DNA of 64,000 nucleotides from Marivirga salinae. GTDB taxonomy: Bacteria > Bacteroidota > Bacteroidia > Cytophagales > Cyclobacteriaceae. Positions 1 through 9,333 of the stretch are shown here, piece by piece. The translations under genes were made by a program, and so were the position numbers. The notes beneath the pieces were generated by a model. The model did not search any database, was not told where the DNA came from, and worked only from the letters and a program-made list of their open reading frames with translations. The stretch is from contig NZ_CP129971.1 in NCBI RefSeq assembly GCF_030503855.1, forward strand, positions 3,534,001 through 3,598,000, in the 5' to 3' direction. Every line of letters starts with the position of its first letter. The stretch's first letter is position 1.

Positions 1-183
1 ACTGCAAAAGAAAAGCCTCAACAAGGTAAAATCGTTGCAGTTGGGCCAGGTAAAGATGATGCTCCTGTAACCGTTAAGGTTGGTGATTCTGTATTATACG
101 GAAAGTATTCTGGAACAGAATTTACACTTGAAGGAAAAGAGTATTTAATTATGAGAAACTCCGACATTTTCGGCACTATTTAA
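1..183 (+). CDS. groES: Co-chaperonin GroES, C-terminal part (start lies before the window)
   Basis: The first 60 codons read an open frame that ends in a GroES-like tail: a glycine-rich turn (VAVGPGKDD), then [15 protein letters not shown] and the closing strand [14 protein letters not shown]. GroES forms the seven-subunit lid of the GroEL folding chamber in the cytosol. The gene is truncated only by the window edge. It lies 27 bases ahead of groEL, the usual groESL operon arrangement, so the promoter and any heat-shock control element are outside the window. Identification is firm from the C-terminal motifs plus context. Confidence 0.95.
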   Translation, partial: TAKEKPQQGKIVAVGPGKDDAPVTVKVGDSVLYGKYSGTEFTLEGKEYLIMRNSDIFGTI

Positions 184-195
184 AAGTTAAACTAA

Positions 196-1857
<1,662 letters not shown>

Positions 1858-1883
1858 TCTCCCAATATTCAAAGAAGAAAATT

Positions 1884-1920
1884 AAGGCTTTGTCGATTGA
1901 CAAGGCCTTTTTTGTTTTTT
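1884..1920 (+). terminator. Rho-independent terminator of groESL
   Basis: An 11-bp stem (1884-1894 with 1899-1909, one G-T wobble) closes a 4-base loop and is followed by a long T-rich run. It sits 27 bases after the groEL stop codon. Confidence 0.9.
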
Positions 1921-1962
1921 TATTTTAAAAAAGTATAGCTTTACATTAAACTTAACTAAGAA

Positions 1963-2352
1963 ATGGACAAGCATCATATATTTAAGAATTACGAAAGCTT
2001 TATTTTATTTTTACTAATTCATGTAGGAAGTTCAGATTATAGTCTTAAAGGCTCTGAAATAGAGGTTATTCTCTCTAAAATGGAAGATTATTTCCCTGAC
2101 ATTGAAGATATGGATCAACTCCAATCAAAATTTGTCACTTTGAAGGATGAATATGAAGAGCTTTCTGATTCTGACATCAACCACATCATTTATCATAATT
2201 ATCTCCATTATAAGAATGACAGGATTAATGCTAATAGAATCTTAAACGACTTACAAGAAGTAATTATGGCAGATGGCTTTATCCATGATATGGAAACTAA
2301 AACCATTGAAGCAATCAAGAAATTATTAAATATAAGAGAAGCTGATCTTTAA
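1963..2352 (+). CDS. TerB-like protein, function unknown
   Basis: A 129-residue soluble protein with no signal peptide or membrane segment. Its last third (VIMADGFIHDMETKTIEAIKKLL) has the acidic, helical pattern of TerB / tellurite-resistance-type domains, in which an ADG...E motif binds a metal ion. The N-terminal half is mostly helical and rich in acidic residues. It starts at ATG soon after the groESL terminator, and its stop codon lies two bases from that of the convergent hemolysin-III gene. The TerB assignment is by motif only; resistance to tellurite should not be assumed. Confidence 0.6.
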   Translation: MDKHHIFKNYESFILFLLIHVGSSDYSLKGSEIEVILSKMEDYFPDIEDMDQLQSKFVTLKDEYEELSDSDINHIIYHNYLHYKNDRINANRILNDLQEVIMADGFIHDMETKTIEAIKKLLNIREADL

Positions 2353-2353
2353 T

Positions 2354-2983
2354 TTATAGTAAATACATAACCGCTATAAAATGCGTTATAGTGCCAATCA
2401 GAACAAAAACATGCCAAATCGCATGGGCATAATGCATTTTATGGTTTGTATAAAAAATAGTGCCGATTGTATAGCTTAATCCCCCTCCTATTAATAACAA
2501 TAGCACGGTAGTTGAAAGCTCTTCATATAATGGTTTAGCAATAAATACCGCTATCCATCCCATTCCTAAATAAAGAATTAAAGAAAGTTTAGGGAATCGA
2601 TGAGTGAAAAATATTTTAAAAATGGTTCCAAAAACGGCTATTCCCCAAACAATACCAAACATTAACCAACCCATGGTACCTCCTATTCCCAAAATCAAAA
2701 ATGGTGAGTAAGTGCCAGCGATCAGAAAATAGATACTGATATGGTCGAAAATCCTTAGAATCGTTTTGGTTTTTTGATGCTGAATCGCATGATAAAGAGT
2801 TGAAAAGGTATACATTAGTAAAAATGCTCCACCAAAAAAGCTAGTACTGATAATATGTAGAATACTACCTTCTAAAACTGAAAATGTCATAAGAAGTGAA
2901 ATGGCTACCACACTAAATAAAATACCAAATCCGTGCGTAAGGCTATTAGCTAATTCTTCTTCTATAGTCTGGGCTCTCTTCAA
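2354..2983 (-). CDS. Hemolysin III / PAQR-type membrane protein
   Basis: A 209-residue integral membrane protein with about seven hydrophobic segments. Family marks are the N-terminal E.LANSLTHGFG motif, HAIQH after the second segment, the helix FDHISIYFLIAGTYSPF, and the C-terminal HAIWHVFVLIGTITHF. Bacterial members (YqfA/TrhA/HlyIII) belong to the PAQR superfamily; the His and Asp residues on the cytoplasmic side form a metal site. Many have been linked to membrane fluidity rather than true haemolysis. The frame starts at TTG; the conserved ANSLTHG motif only 13 residues in makes a later ATG start unlikely. It converges with the TerB-like gene. Confidence 0.88.
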   Translation of the reverse strand: MKRAQTIEEELANSLTHGFGILFSVVAISLLMTFSVLEGSILHIISTSFFGGAFLLMYTFSTLYHAIQHQKTKTILRIFDHISIYFLIAGTYSPFLILGIGGTMGWLMFGIVWGIAVFGTIFKIFFTHRFPKLSLILYLGMGWIAVFIAKPLYEELSTTVLLLLIGGGLSYTIGTIFYTNHKMHYAHAIWHVFVLIGTITHFIAVMYLL

Positions 2984-3089
2984 ATTTTTTCCTTTAAAAT
3001 TGAACCAAAAGTATAACTTATCGCTTAGTAATACAAGAATATAAGTTACCAGATTTTTTCAAATAATAGTTATTTTGAAAGCTTTTTGG

Positions 3090-3240
3090 TAGCTTTGTTG
3101 TCTTTCAAAGCAAGTTTAACCATTTGCATCTATCTATTTAGATACCTTCCCTTGGTTATTCTCCTTTGAACCCCTCACAAAAGGGATTTTTACATTCAAG
3201 TAAAATACTTGTCTTACACTATAAATTAAAACCCTACTTT
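3090..3240 (+). promoter_or_regulatory. Putative promoter and structured leader of the cold-shock-associated gene
   Basis: TAGCTTTG at 3090-3097 matches the Bacteroidota -7 consensus TAnnTTTG exactly, but the best upstream TTTTG (3073-3077) is closer than usual. If used, transcription would begin near 3103 and leave a leader of about 138 bases. Within it TTCAAAG (3104-3110) can pair with CTTTGAA (3164-3170), enclosing a small hairpin. A long folded leader would suit a cold-shock-type gene, but this is inference. Confidence 0.35.
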
Positions 3241-3477
3241 ATGGCAAGATCACAAAACAGCTTTATCAAGAAACAGAAAGAGAAAAAGCGCATGAAGAAA
3301 AAAGAAGAGAAGCAAGAGAAAAAAGAAATGCGTAAAGAACAATCAAAAGGCGGAGCTCTTGATGATATGATTGCTTATGTTGATGATTACGGAAATATTC
3401 TAGATAGCCCACCAGAAGAGCCCAAAAAAGATAAGAAAAAAGATAAGGAAGAAGATTCCGAAAATAAAGAAAATTAA
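3241..3477 (+). CDS. Small basic/acidic protein resembling the N-terminus of Bacteroidota cold-shock proteins
   Basis: I chose the ATG at 3241 (78 residues) because the protein then begins MARSQNSFIKKQKEKK, the pattern I know from Bacteroidota cold-shock proteins; an in-frame opening extends to 3166 but its extra residues look unconserved. The first 40 residues are almost entirely Lys/Glu/Arg. They are followed by a conserved-looking DDMIAYVDDYGNI segment and a Lys/Glu/Asp-rich tail. The OB-fold cold-shock domain that often follows is absent here. It probably binds nucleic acid or ribosomes, but no function can be read from the sequence. It stands alone between a long leader and a hairpin-rich spacer. 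Confidence 0.65.
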   Translation: MARSQNSFIKKQKEKKRMKKKEEKQEKKEMRKEQSKGGALDDMIAYVDDYGNILDSPPEEPKKDKKKDKEEDSENKEN

Positions 3478-3494
3478 TTCTTTAAAAAGTTACT

Positions 3495-3632
3495 ACCCCG
3501 CAAAAACCAAAAGGCGAGCTTAAACTCGCCTTTGGGGTTATAATGACGGTTATTCGTCATTAATCCTACCTCTTTATAACGTGAGGGAAAAAATAATCCC
3601 GACTCGTTAATATAAATATAGAGATTCGAATC
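3495..3632 (+). other. Cluster of strong hairpins, possible structured RNA
   Basis: Four inverted repeats lie in tandem without a reading frame: AAAGGCGAG/CTCGCCTTT (3510-3518 with 3525-3533), extended by ACCCC/GGGGT (3495-3499 with 3534-3538); TAATGACG/CGTCATTA (3541-3548 with 3555-3562); a pair of competing stems around 3569-3610 (CCTC/GAGG versus AACG..GGG/CCC..CGTT); and the palindrome GATTCGAATC at 3623-3632. The first stem has no following T-run, so it is not a textbook terminator. The block may be a processed 3' end, an attenuator for the zinc-ribbon gene at 3761, or a small RNA. Confidence 0.4.
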
Positions 3633-3760
3633 GATAGTTACAAGCGTACTCAATAATATTTTTTCACTTTATTTAACAGATCTTTTGAGAATCAATGGAA
3701 GATGAATTAAATAGCAGTTAGTTATATTCCTTTTGCTTAAAATTGAATAAAGGCCCTATT

Positions 3761-3919
3761 ATGAAAAAAGAATGCCCTGCATGTGCTATGATGATTGAAA
3801 AGAATGCGCAAATCTGCCCTATTTGTCAATATGAATTTCCGAAGAGGAGTTATCAAAACAAATTAAAATGGATTGCGGTTTTACTCGCAGTACTTTTCTT
3901 ATTGGTAATTTTACTTTAA
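3761..3919 (+). CDS. 52-residue zinc-ribbon membrane protein
   Basis: A short frame starting at ATG. Its N-terminal half carries two CxxC knuckles (CPAC at residues 5-8 and CPIC at 19-22), a classic zinc ribbon, and is followed by a basic linker and a C-terminal hydrophobic helix (about residues 37-52) that runs to the end. The layout, a cytosolic zinc ribbon tail-anchored in the membrane, is common in small Bacteroidota proteins of unknown role. The stop codon is 10 bases from the PhzF-like gene, so the two are probably co-transcribed. The paired cysteines and clean hydrophobic tail argue that it is real despite its size. Confidence 0.75.
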   Translation: MKKECPACAMMIEKNAQICPICQYEFPKRSYQNKLKWIAVLLAVLFLLVILL

Positions 3920-3929
3920 ATAAATCAAG

Positions 3930-4748
3930 ATGAAATCAGAATTTCAATTTGCTATCATTAACGTATTTTCAAATTCATTAATCAATGCATTAGGCAATCC
4001 ATCAGCCATAATTTTACTTGATAGAGATTTATCAGATATAAAATTACAAGCCATAGCAACAGAGCTCAACCAACCTGCAACTACCTTCCTTTGGAAAACT
4101 GAAAAAGAAAATGAGTTTTTAATCCGTTGGTTTGCTCCAGATGCAGAAATAGGTTTATGCGGACATGGTGCAATGGCTGCTTCAGTTTTCTTATCAGATC
4201 ATTTCTCAGATGTAGCTGCTGATAATGGGTTTAAACTCATTAAGAATGATACAATTATTGAAGCAGGGCTCAATTCAGAAAATGAGCATTTTATTATTCT
4301 TAAAAATATTCAGAGAAGTAAACAACAGCAGTCACCAGAAGGCTTAGAAAAGGCGCTAGGAAAGAAAATAGTGGAATATTACCCCACTGATAACAAGCAT
4401 ATTGTATTACTTGAAAATGAAGAAAGCCTAGCTAAAATGAAACCTGACTTTGAAGCATTAAGAAAAATAGATGTGTTTGGCTATTCTGTAACAGCTCCCT
4501 CTTCTCAAAAAGGTGACTTTGTCTGCAGAACACTTGTTCCCCATGTTCAGCAACTTGAAGATCATGCTACAGGTTCTACGCAGGCAGTGCTTGTTGATTT
4601 TTGGGCTAATAAATTAGAAAAATCAAAATTAGAATCAAGACAATTAAGCCCCAGAGGTGGATATTTCAATGCTATTCACAATGCAGAAAATTTTAAGCTG
4701 ATTGCGCACTCCTATTATACAATTAGAGGAACTTTTTATTTAAATTAG
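3930..4748 (+). CDS. PhzF-family isomerase/epimerase-like protein
   Basis: A 272-residue protein of the PhzF / diaminopimelate-epimerase fold. Visible family marks are the N-terminal strand and loop around VFSNSLINALGNPSA, the ETEFLIRWFAPDAEIGLCGHGAMAA-type block (here FAPDAEIGLCGHG, near residue 75), and a C-terminal DHATGSTQAVLVDFW followed by LSPRGGYF. In PhzF the second half normally has EDPATGSA; here DHATGST replaces it. The catalytic acid (Glu45 in PhzF) would fall near the ELNQPATTFLW region, which I cannot confirm. Substrate unknown; these proteins are usually cytosolic and often act on small metabolites. It lies 10 bases downstream of the zinc-ribbon gene. Confidence 0.85.
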   Translation: MKSEFQFAIINVFSNSLINALGNPSAIILLDRDLSDIKLQAIATELNQPATTFLWKTEKENEFLIRWFAPDAEIGLCGHGAMAASVFLSDHFSDVAADNGFKLIKNDTIIEAGLNSENEHFIILKNIQRSKQQQSPEGLEKALGKKIVEYYPTDNKHIVLLENEESLAKMKPDFEALRKIDVFGYSVTAPSSQKGDFVCRTLVPHVQQLEDHATGSTQAVLVDFWANKLEKSKLESRQLSPRGGYFNAIHNAENFKLIAHSYYTIRGTFYLN

Positions 4749-4789
4749 AGATTTGTATCTCTATAATTATCAAACTTAATAATCTTTCT

Positions 4790-6187
4790 ATGAGAAGTAT
4801 TGCATCATATTTAATCCTTACTAGCATTATAATTCTATCCGCATGTAGAAAGGAAGATCCTGAACCTCCTAGCTATGAAAATGGCACCAATCAATATGTG
4901 AATAATTGGATTTATGATAATATGGATCTTTATTATTATTGGACAGAAGACTTACCTGACAAGAATATAAATGGTGAAAGTCCTGATGATTTTTTCTATA
5001 GTTTAATTTCTACTCAAGACCGATTTTCATGGATTCAGCCAAATTTTCAGGAATTATTGAATTCTTTACAAGGCATTACTCTAGAAGCTGGATATGAATT
5101 TTTGTTATACAACGATCCAGAAGTTGCCAACGGTGTAGTGGGCCAAATTGCTTATGTAAAAAAAGGTTCTCCAGCAGAAGAAGCAGGGCTTAACAGAGGA
5201 GATTTATTTACCAAAATAAATGGAACAGCATTAACAATTGATAATTACAACAATCAACTGGGAAATATTAGAGAAAACCACATTTTAACTATTGAAAGAT
5301 ACGATTTCGAAAATGGATCTTTTGAAGAAGTTGGGGACTTTGAATTAAGCGCTATTCAATTTGCTGAAAACCCGAACCACCTTGATACAGTCTATACTAG
5401 GAATGGAAAAAAGATAGGATATTACGTTTATAATTTATTTACAGTGGGTGCTAACAATGAAAGTACTGCCTATAATGATGAAATGGACGAGGTCTTCTCA
5501 CGTTTTCAATCAGAAGGGATTGATCATTTAGTTTTAGACTTACGATATAATAGTGGTGGAGCCGAAGGAGCCACCATTAATCTTGCTAGTTTAATAGGTA
5601 CTAATGTTTCCGATCAAGACATTTTCGTTAAAAGAGATTATAATGAAGGTTTAAAACAAGCTTTCATTGATGAATATGGTGAAGAATCATTAAACAGAAA
5701 GTTTGTTAATAAAACAGAAAATATTGGGAATAGCTTAAAGAGTCCGCAATTAACTGTATTAACATCTTCCATGACAGCTTCTGCATCCGAATTACTAATT
5801 AATGGATTGAACCCATTCATGGAAACCTATATAATTGGAGATACTACAGTGGGTAAAAATGTAGGTTCCACTAGTTTCTATGAAGAAGATAATGCCGAAA
5901 ACAACTGGGGTATGCAGCCTATTATCACCAAATCATTCAATAGTCTTAATGAATCCGATTATGATTTAGGATTTTATCCTGATATTGCCTTAAAGGATAA
6001 TTCATTAGTTAAACTTCAATTAGGAGATGTGAATGAAAAGTTATTGAGAGAAGCTTTAATCTATTTGGCTGGATCAGATGAAGCTAGTAGGATTGATACT
6101 TACAAAGAAATTCCTTCAAAAAGTATTTTAGGAAGTATGGAATTAAAAAAGAGATTTGGTGTATATGACATTAAACTAAATCCGTAA
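4790..6187 (+). CDS. S41-family (C-terminal processing type) peptidase, lipoprotein
   Basis: A 465-residue exported protease. Residues 1-19 form a signal peptide with lipobox LSAC, so it should be lipid-anchored to the envelope. An N-terminal helical segment (NNWIYDNMDLYYYW) precedes a PDZ domain at about 100-175 (VKKGSPAEEAGLNRGDLFTKING). The S41 core carries LVLDLRYNSGGAEGA, the serine motif TASASE at about 329-334, and the lysine motif TVGKNVGS near 355, which together give the Ser-Lys catalytic dyad. This is the Bacteroidota lipoprotein branch of tail-specific proteases, which trims or degrades envelope proteins. It is followed by its own terminator; the target is unknown. Confidence 0.9.
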   Translation: MRSIASYLILTSIIILSACRKEDPEPPSYENGTNQYVNNWIYDNMDLYYYWTEDLPDKNINGESPDDFFYSLISTQDRFSWIQPNFQELLNSLQGITLEAGYEFLLYNDPEVANGVVGQIAYVKKGSPAEEAGLNRGDLFTKINGTALTIDNYNNQLGNIRENHILTIERYDFENGSFEEVGDFELSAIQFAENPNHLDTVYTRNGKKIGYYVYNLFTVGANNESTAYNDEMDEVFSRFQSEGIDHLVLDLRYNSGGAEGATINLASLIGTNVSDQDIFVKRDYNEGLKQAFIDEYGEESLNRKFVNKTENIGNSLKSPQLTVLTSSMTASASELLINGLNPFMETYIIGDTTVGKNVGSTSFYEEDNAENNWGMQPIITKSFNSLNESDYDLGFYPDIALKDNSLVKLQLGDVNEKLLREALIYLAGSDEASRIDTYKEIPSKSILGSMELKKRFGVYDIKLNP

Positions 6188-6206
6188 TAATATTTTGAAC
6201 AAAAAA

Positions 6207-6235
6207 AGAGGCCATAAAATATGCCCTCTTTTTTT
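6207..6235 (+). terminator. Terminator of the S41 peptidase gene
   Basis: A 9-bp inverted repeat (AGAGGCCAT with ATGCCCTCT, one internal mismatch) has a 5-base loop and is followed by a run of T. It lies 20 bases after the stop codon and can also act on the convergent gene at 6256. Confidence 0.85.
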
Positions 6236-6255
6236 CTATTCTATTTTAAAGTTTA

Positions 6256-6645
6256 TTAAGCTATATCTTCCGCTAATGGTTTAATATCAAATTCCATATC
6301 TAATGAATCTCTGAAATCTTCAATCTCCTCTCCCATTTCTTCATCACCCTCAACAAAATTCCAAATAATATTTAACTTAGTACCTTTATCCTCTATATTT
6401 TTCAACTCCATTAACAAATCAAACAAACATTTTGAAGAAGATGTATTGAAATATTTTAAGTAGATATTAACATCTAATTTTTCAGGATTTTTTTCACCAA
6501 AAGCTTTTACTTTAGAGCGTAGCATAGTAAAAAGCATCACTACGTCATCATCATAAGATTTCCCCTTAAGTTGAAGTGTAGCATTCTCTTCATCAAATCT
6601 AACGTAAGGTGCAGCTTCTTTAGCCGGAATTTCTAATACACTCAT
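6256..6645 (-). CDS. DUF1987 / SiaC-family regulatory phosphoprotein
   Basis: A 129-residue cytosolic protein; I prefer the ATG at 6645 over a GTG six bases upstream. It has the family layout: a strand with PYVRFDEENATLQLKGKSY, then YLKYFNTSSSKCLFDLL, then the acidic block EGDEEMGEEIEDF. In Pseudomonas SiaC, serine/threonine in the FNTSSSK block is phosphorylated by SiaB and dephosphorylated by the SpoIIE-type phosphatase SiaA, and unphosphorylated SiaC binds the diguanylate cyclase SiaD. Here the gene is divergent from an operon whose second gene encodes a SpoIIE-type phosphatase, an obvious candidate partner. No SiaB-like kinase or GGDEF cyclase is encoded in the window. Confidence 0.82.
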   Translation of the reverse strand: MSVLEIPAKEAAPYVRFDEENATLQLKGKSYDDDVVMLFTMLRSKVKAFGEKNPEKLDVNIYLKYFNTSSSKCLFDLLMELKNIEDKGTKLNIIWNFVEGDEEMGEEIEDFRDSLDMEFDIKPLAEDIA

Positions 6646-6804
6646 TAACACGTAATTTTAGTTTCTGTAAAGCAATTATAGTCATAATACTTCTTAATTC
6701 TTTAAAAATACTTCAACATGTAACAATATTTCGATTAAGCTAACTTTTTAATCGATTATTAATAATTTGTTGTTTAAACAATTATTTAAGTTTAGATTTA
6801 ATTT
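6646..6804. promoter_or_regulatory. Divergent promoter region with two palindromes
   Basis: The 159 bases between the DUF1987 gene and the six-gene operon hold two perfect palindromes, TAATCGATTA (6749-6758) and TTGTTTAAACAA (6770-6781). A TTTG (6766-6769) lies 17 bases before TAAGTTTA (6787-6794), which resembles the Bacteroidota -33/-7 pair but leaves a very short leader before ATG 6805. Both palindromes overlap or flank this candidate, so they could be operators. The very AT-rich background makes chance palindromes possible. Confidence 0.35.
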
Positions 6805-9333
6805 ATGAATGCAAACCATCACATAGACAACAACTTATACAAAAGTAAACTTAAAAGAGTTTTTAGTTTACAATATGTATTAAATACTGTTAGCATTCTT
6901 TGTCTTACCTCTATTTTTCTATTTGGTACATATAAAATTTTCAATGCCGATGCCGCCTATCTAGGAGGGATTTTAACATTGGTTATTTTTAGTATAATGA
7001 GAGAAAAAGTGAAAAATGTGTCTTACTCATATTTAAGACCCAAAATAAATCAAGTTCTATTTTCGAATTTATTCAACCTATTTAACCTTGTTTTTAGTGC
7101 TTTATGCTTAGTTTTAATTTATATAAATATTCAAGATGCTAGTTTAGTTTTTGAATTTAGCATGTTGGGCTCTGCAATTTTTATGATTGGTTTACCGCTG
7201 GGATTTTTCTTTTGGATATCATTCACAAGAACCGATGAAAAAGCCAAATTAATGATCACTAAATTTGATGGCATTCAAGAAATCAAATCATATGAAATAT
7301 ATTTCACCATCATTATAATTGCTTGCTTTGGTATTCTTTATGATTTTTTACCTCAAACCATTAATTATTTATTATTCTTACCGCTAATTTTACTGATAAT
7401 CATATCGATTATAAACTTCCCTCTTCACAAAACTCAACATAAGTTAATTGTTAAATTCACGGAGACTATCAAAAGGGATTTGAAAAAAGAGAATGAAAAT
7501 TTGAGTTTATTCAATGTCTACGAAAAAAACCCTTATCAACTATCTGAATTATTAAGAGAGAAATTCTTAGAAGCTTCTTTAAAAGAGAAATACTACATTT
7601 TGTATACTATCAAAAGAATTTCAGCTATAGATGAAATTGGGAGTATAGAATTACTGATTGAAAAGACTGATTCCTCAGATGAAATATATGATACTTTAGT
7701 TGAAATAAATCAGTATTTAAAAAGAATTAAAGAAGAAATTGAGGAAATAAAGAATCCATACGAATATATTGAGCAATCAAATGATTTACCCATAATCAAA
7801 GGATTGATTAGAAATCAAATTATTTCGCCTGATCGAAATTTTATAATCAAATTATTAAATGATAATAGGTTATCAGTAAAAAAGCCAGCATGTGTAGTGG
7901 CGGGCTATCAAGATGACATTAATATTATTTCAATTCTGATTGAGCATCTTGAAAAACCTGAATTAAGTTTATGGGCTCAATTAGCATTAGAAAACATAGG
8001 TGAAAAATGCTTGAAATATATCGAAATTGAATTTTCAAAAAGAAAAGAAAACTTGCTTTTCGTAGAGTCAAGCTTTGCTTTATTATGTAGAATCAATAAT
8101 GAGGCTGCCTATCAAATATTGTTTAAATCTTTAAATGAAACAAACAGTAATATCAGGAAAATAGCGGCCAAAAAAATCATTATAAATAACATTGAAGTAA
8201 CAGAAAAGAATCGTAAATATTTTGCTAAACTTTTTGACGAACTTATCCTGACAATATTAAGCAATGGCTATTTAATTGAACAGATGGAGTTAAAAAATGA
8301 AAACTTCAAAATACTAAAAAATGCCATTGAAAATGAAAATAAAGAAGCACTATATATCATCATCAATATTGTTAAGCTTTATTATAATCCTGTAGCAATT
8401 GAAGAGATTTTCAGAAATTATAAAAACAATAATGTTGAAAGCAATGCTGTTGCAAATTGCTTAATTGACTTAGTGATAAATGATAATTTATCGGTTCATA
8501 ATAAAATTAAAACATTATTCTCACCTCGAGAAAAAGTATTATTGGAAGTACTCCAAGAAGAATTTCCAGAAATTACTCTTCAACCAAATTATGAAACTGA
8601 AGAAAAATTAATTTGGGGTATCTTAAATAAAGAATATGATCAAATTAATAGTTGGACTAGAGCATGTACCATAAACATATTACAATATGCTTACAAAGAA
8701 GATATTCCGTTTGAACTAGCATCGGAATTTCTTAACCAGAATAAATTATTGAAAGAAACAGCAGCGGTTAATATATATAAAAACTTACCTGAATTTTATA
8801 CTATATTTCTTAAGAGGCTACCAGCAAATCAGGCTACCAAATTAGATTATCTTATCAGATCTAATTTAGATGTAGTCAATCAAAAGCAAATTCATCATGA
8901 CAATTTACTTTTATTTGATAAAATAAATTTCTTGATTTCAATTCCTTATTTAAATTATTTATCTGTTTCTGAAATTCTAAACTTTCATAAATACTTTCAA
9001 CCAAAAGTGCTAGAAGCTGGCGAACATCAAATTTCATTGAAAGAAGAATTTAATTTAGGCTACTGGATAGTGGAACATGGAAATGCTTCATATTCAAAAA
9101 ATGGGATTGATTTCAATCAATTTAAAAAACGGGATATTATTAAAGTATCAGATCATGAGAGCCCAACAGAAAATGTATTTTTTTATTTAGAGGAAGATGT
9201 AAGGTTTTTAGTGGTAGATGAAGTAATTTTACTTAATATTATTAAAAACTATGAGAGCATTATCCAAAAATATTTGGAAGAATTGCCAGATAGGAATACA
9301 AATCAGAAAAAATTAAAAAAAGAAGCTGCTTGA
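6805..9333 (+). CDS. Membrane protein with HEAT-like repeats and a cyclic-nucleotide-binding-like C-terminus
   Basis: An 842-residue protein, first gene of the operon. About six hydrophobic segments fill residues 20-210. A long helical region follows (about 220-720) whose repeated short helix pairs (for example IIKLLNDNRLSVKKPACVVAGY and IRKIAAKKIIIN) look like HEAT repeats. The final 130 residues (FQPKVLEAGEHQ...GYWIVEHGNASYS..) have the strand pattern of a cNMP-binding domain, but I do not see the phosphate-binding cassette, so ligand binding may be lost. Similar layouts occur with nucleotide-transporter-like membrane domains in Bacteroidota; this N-terminus is too short for a full transporter. 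Its stop overlaps the next start by four bases, so translation is probably coupled. Confidence 0.6.
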   Translation: MNANHHIDNNLYKSKLKRVFSLQYVLNTVSILCLTSIFLFGTYKIFNADAAYLGGILTLVIFSIMREKVKNVSYSYLRPKINQVLFSNLFNLFNLVFSALCLVLIYINIQDASLVFEFSMLGSAIFMIGLPLGFFFWISFTRTDEKAKLMITKFDGIQEIKSYEIYFTIIIIACFGILYDFLPQTINYLLFLPLILLIIISIINFPLHKTQHKLIVKFTETIKRDLKKENENLSLFNVYEKNPYQLSELLREKFLEASLKEKYYILYTIKRISAIDEIGSIELLIEKTDSSDEIYDTLVEINQYLKRIKEEIEEIKNPYEYIEQSNDLPIIKGLIRNQIISPDRNFIIKLLNDNRLSVKKPACVVAGYQDDINIISILIEHLEKPELSLWAQLALENIGEKCLKYIEIEFSKRKENLLFVESSFALLCRINNEAAYQILFKSLNETNSNIRKIAAKKIIINNIEVTEKNRKYFAKLFDELILTILSNGYLIEQMELKNENFKILKNAIENENKEALYIIINIVKLYYNPVAIEEIFRNYKNNNVESNAVANCLIDLVINDNLSVHNKIKTLFSPREKVLLEVLQEEFPEITLQPNYETEEKLIWGILNKEYDQINSWTRACTINILQYAYKEDIPFELASEFLNQNKLLKETAAVNIYKNLPEFYTIFLKRLPANQATKLDYLIRSNLDVVNQKQIHHDNLLLFDKINFLISIPYLNYLSVSEILNFHKYFQPKVLEAGEHQISLKEEFNLGYWIVEHGNASYSKNGIDFNQFKKRDIIKVSDHESPTENVFFYLEEDVRFLVVDEVILLNIIKNYESIIQKYLEELPDRNTNQKKLKKEAA

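Noticed and set aside
3166..3240. Upstream extension of the cold-shock-associated protein
   Set aside because: It would add a sequence without conserved character; the ATG at 3241 begins the family-like MARSQ motif and the preceding bases look like a leader.
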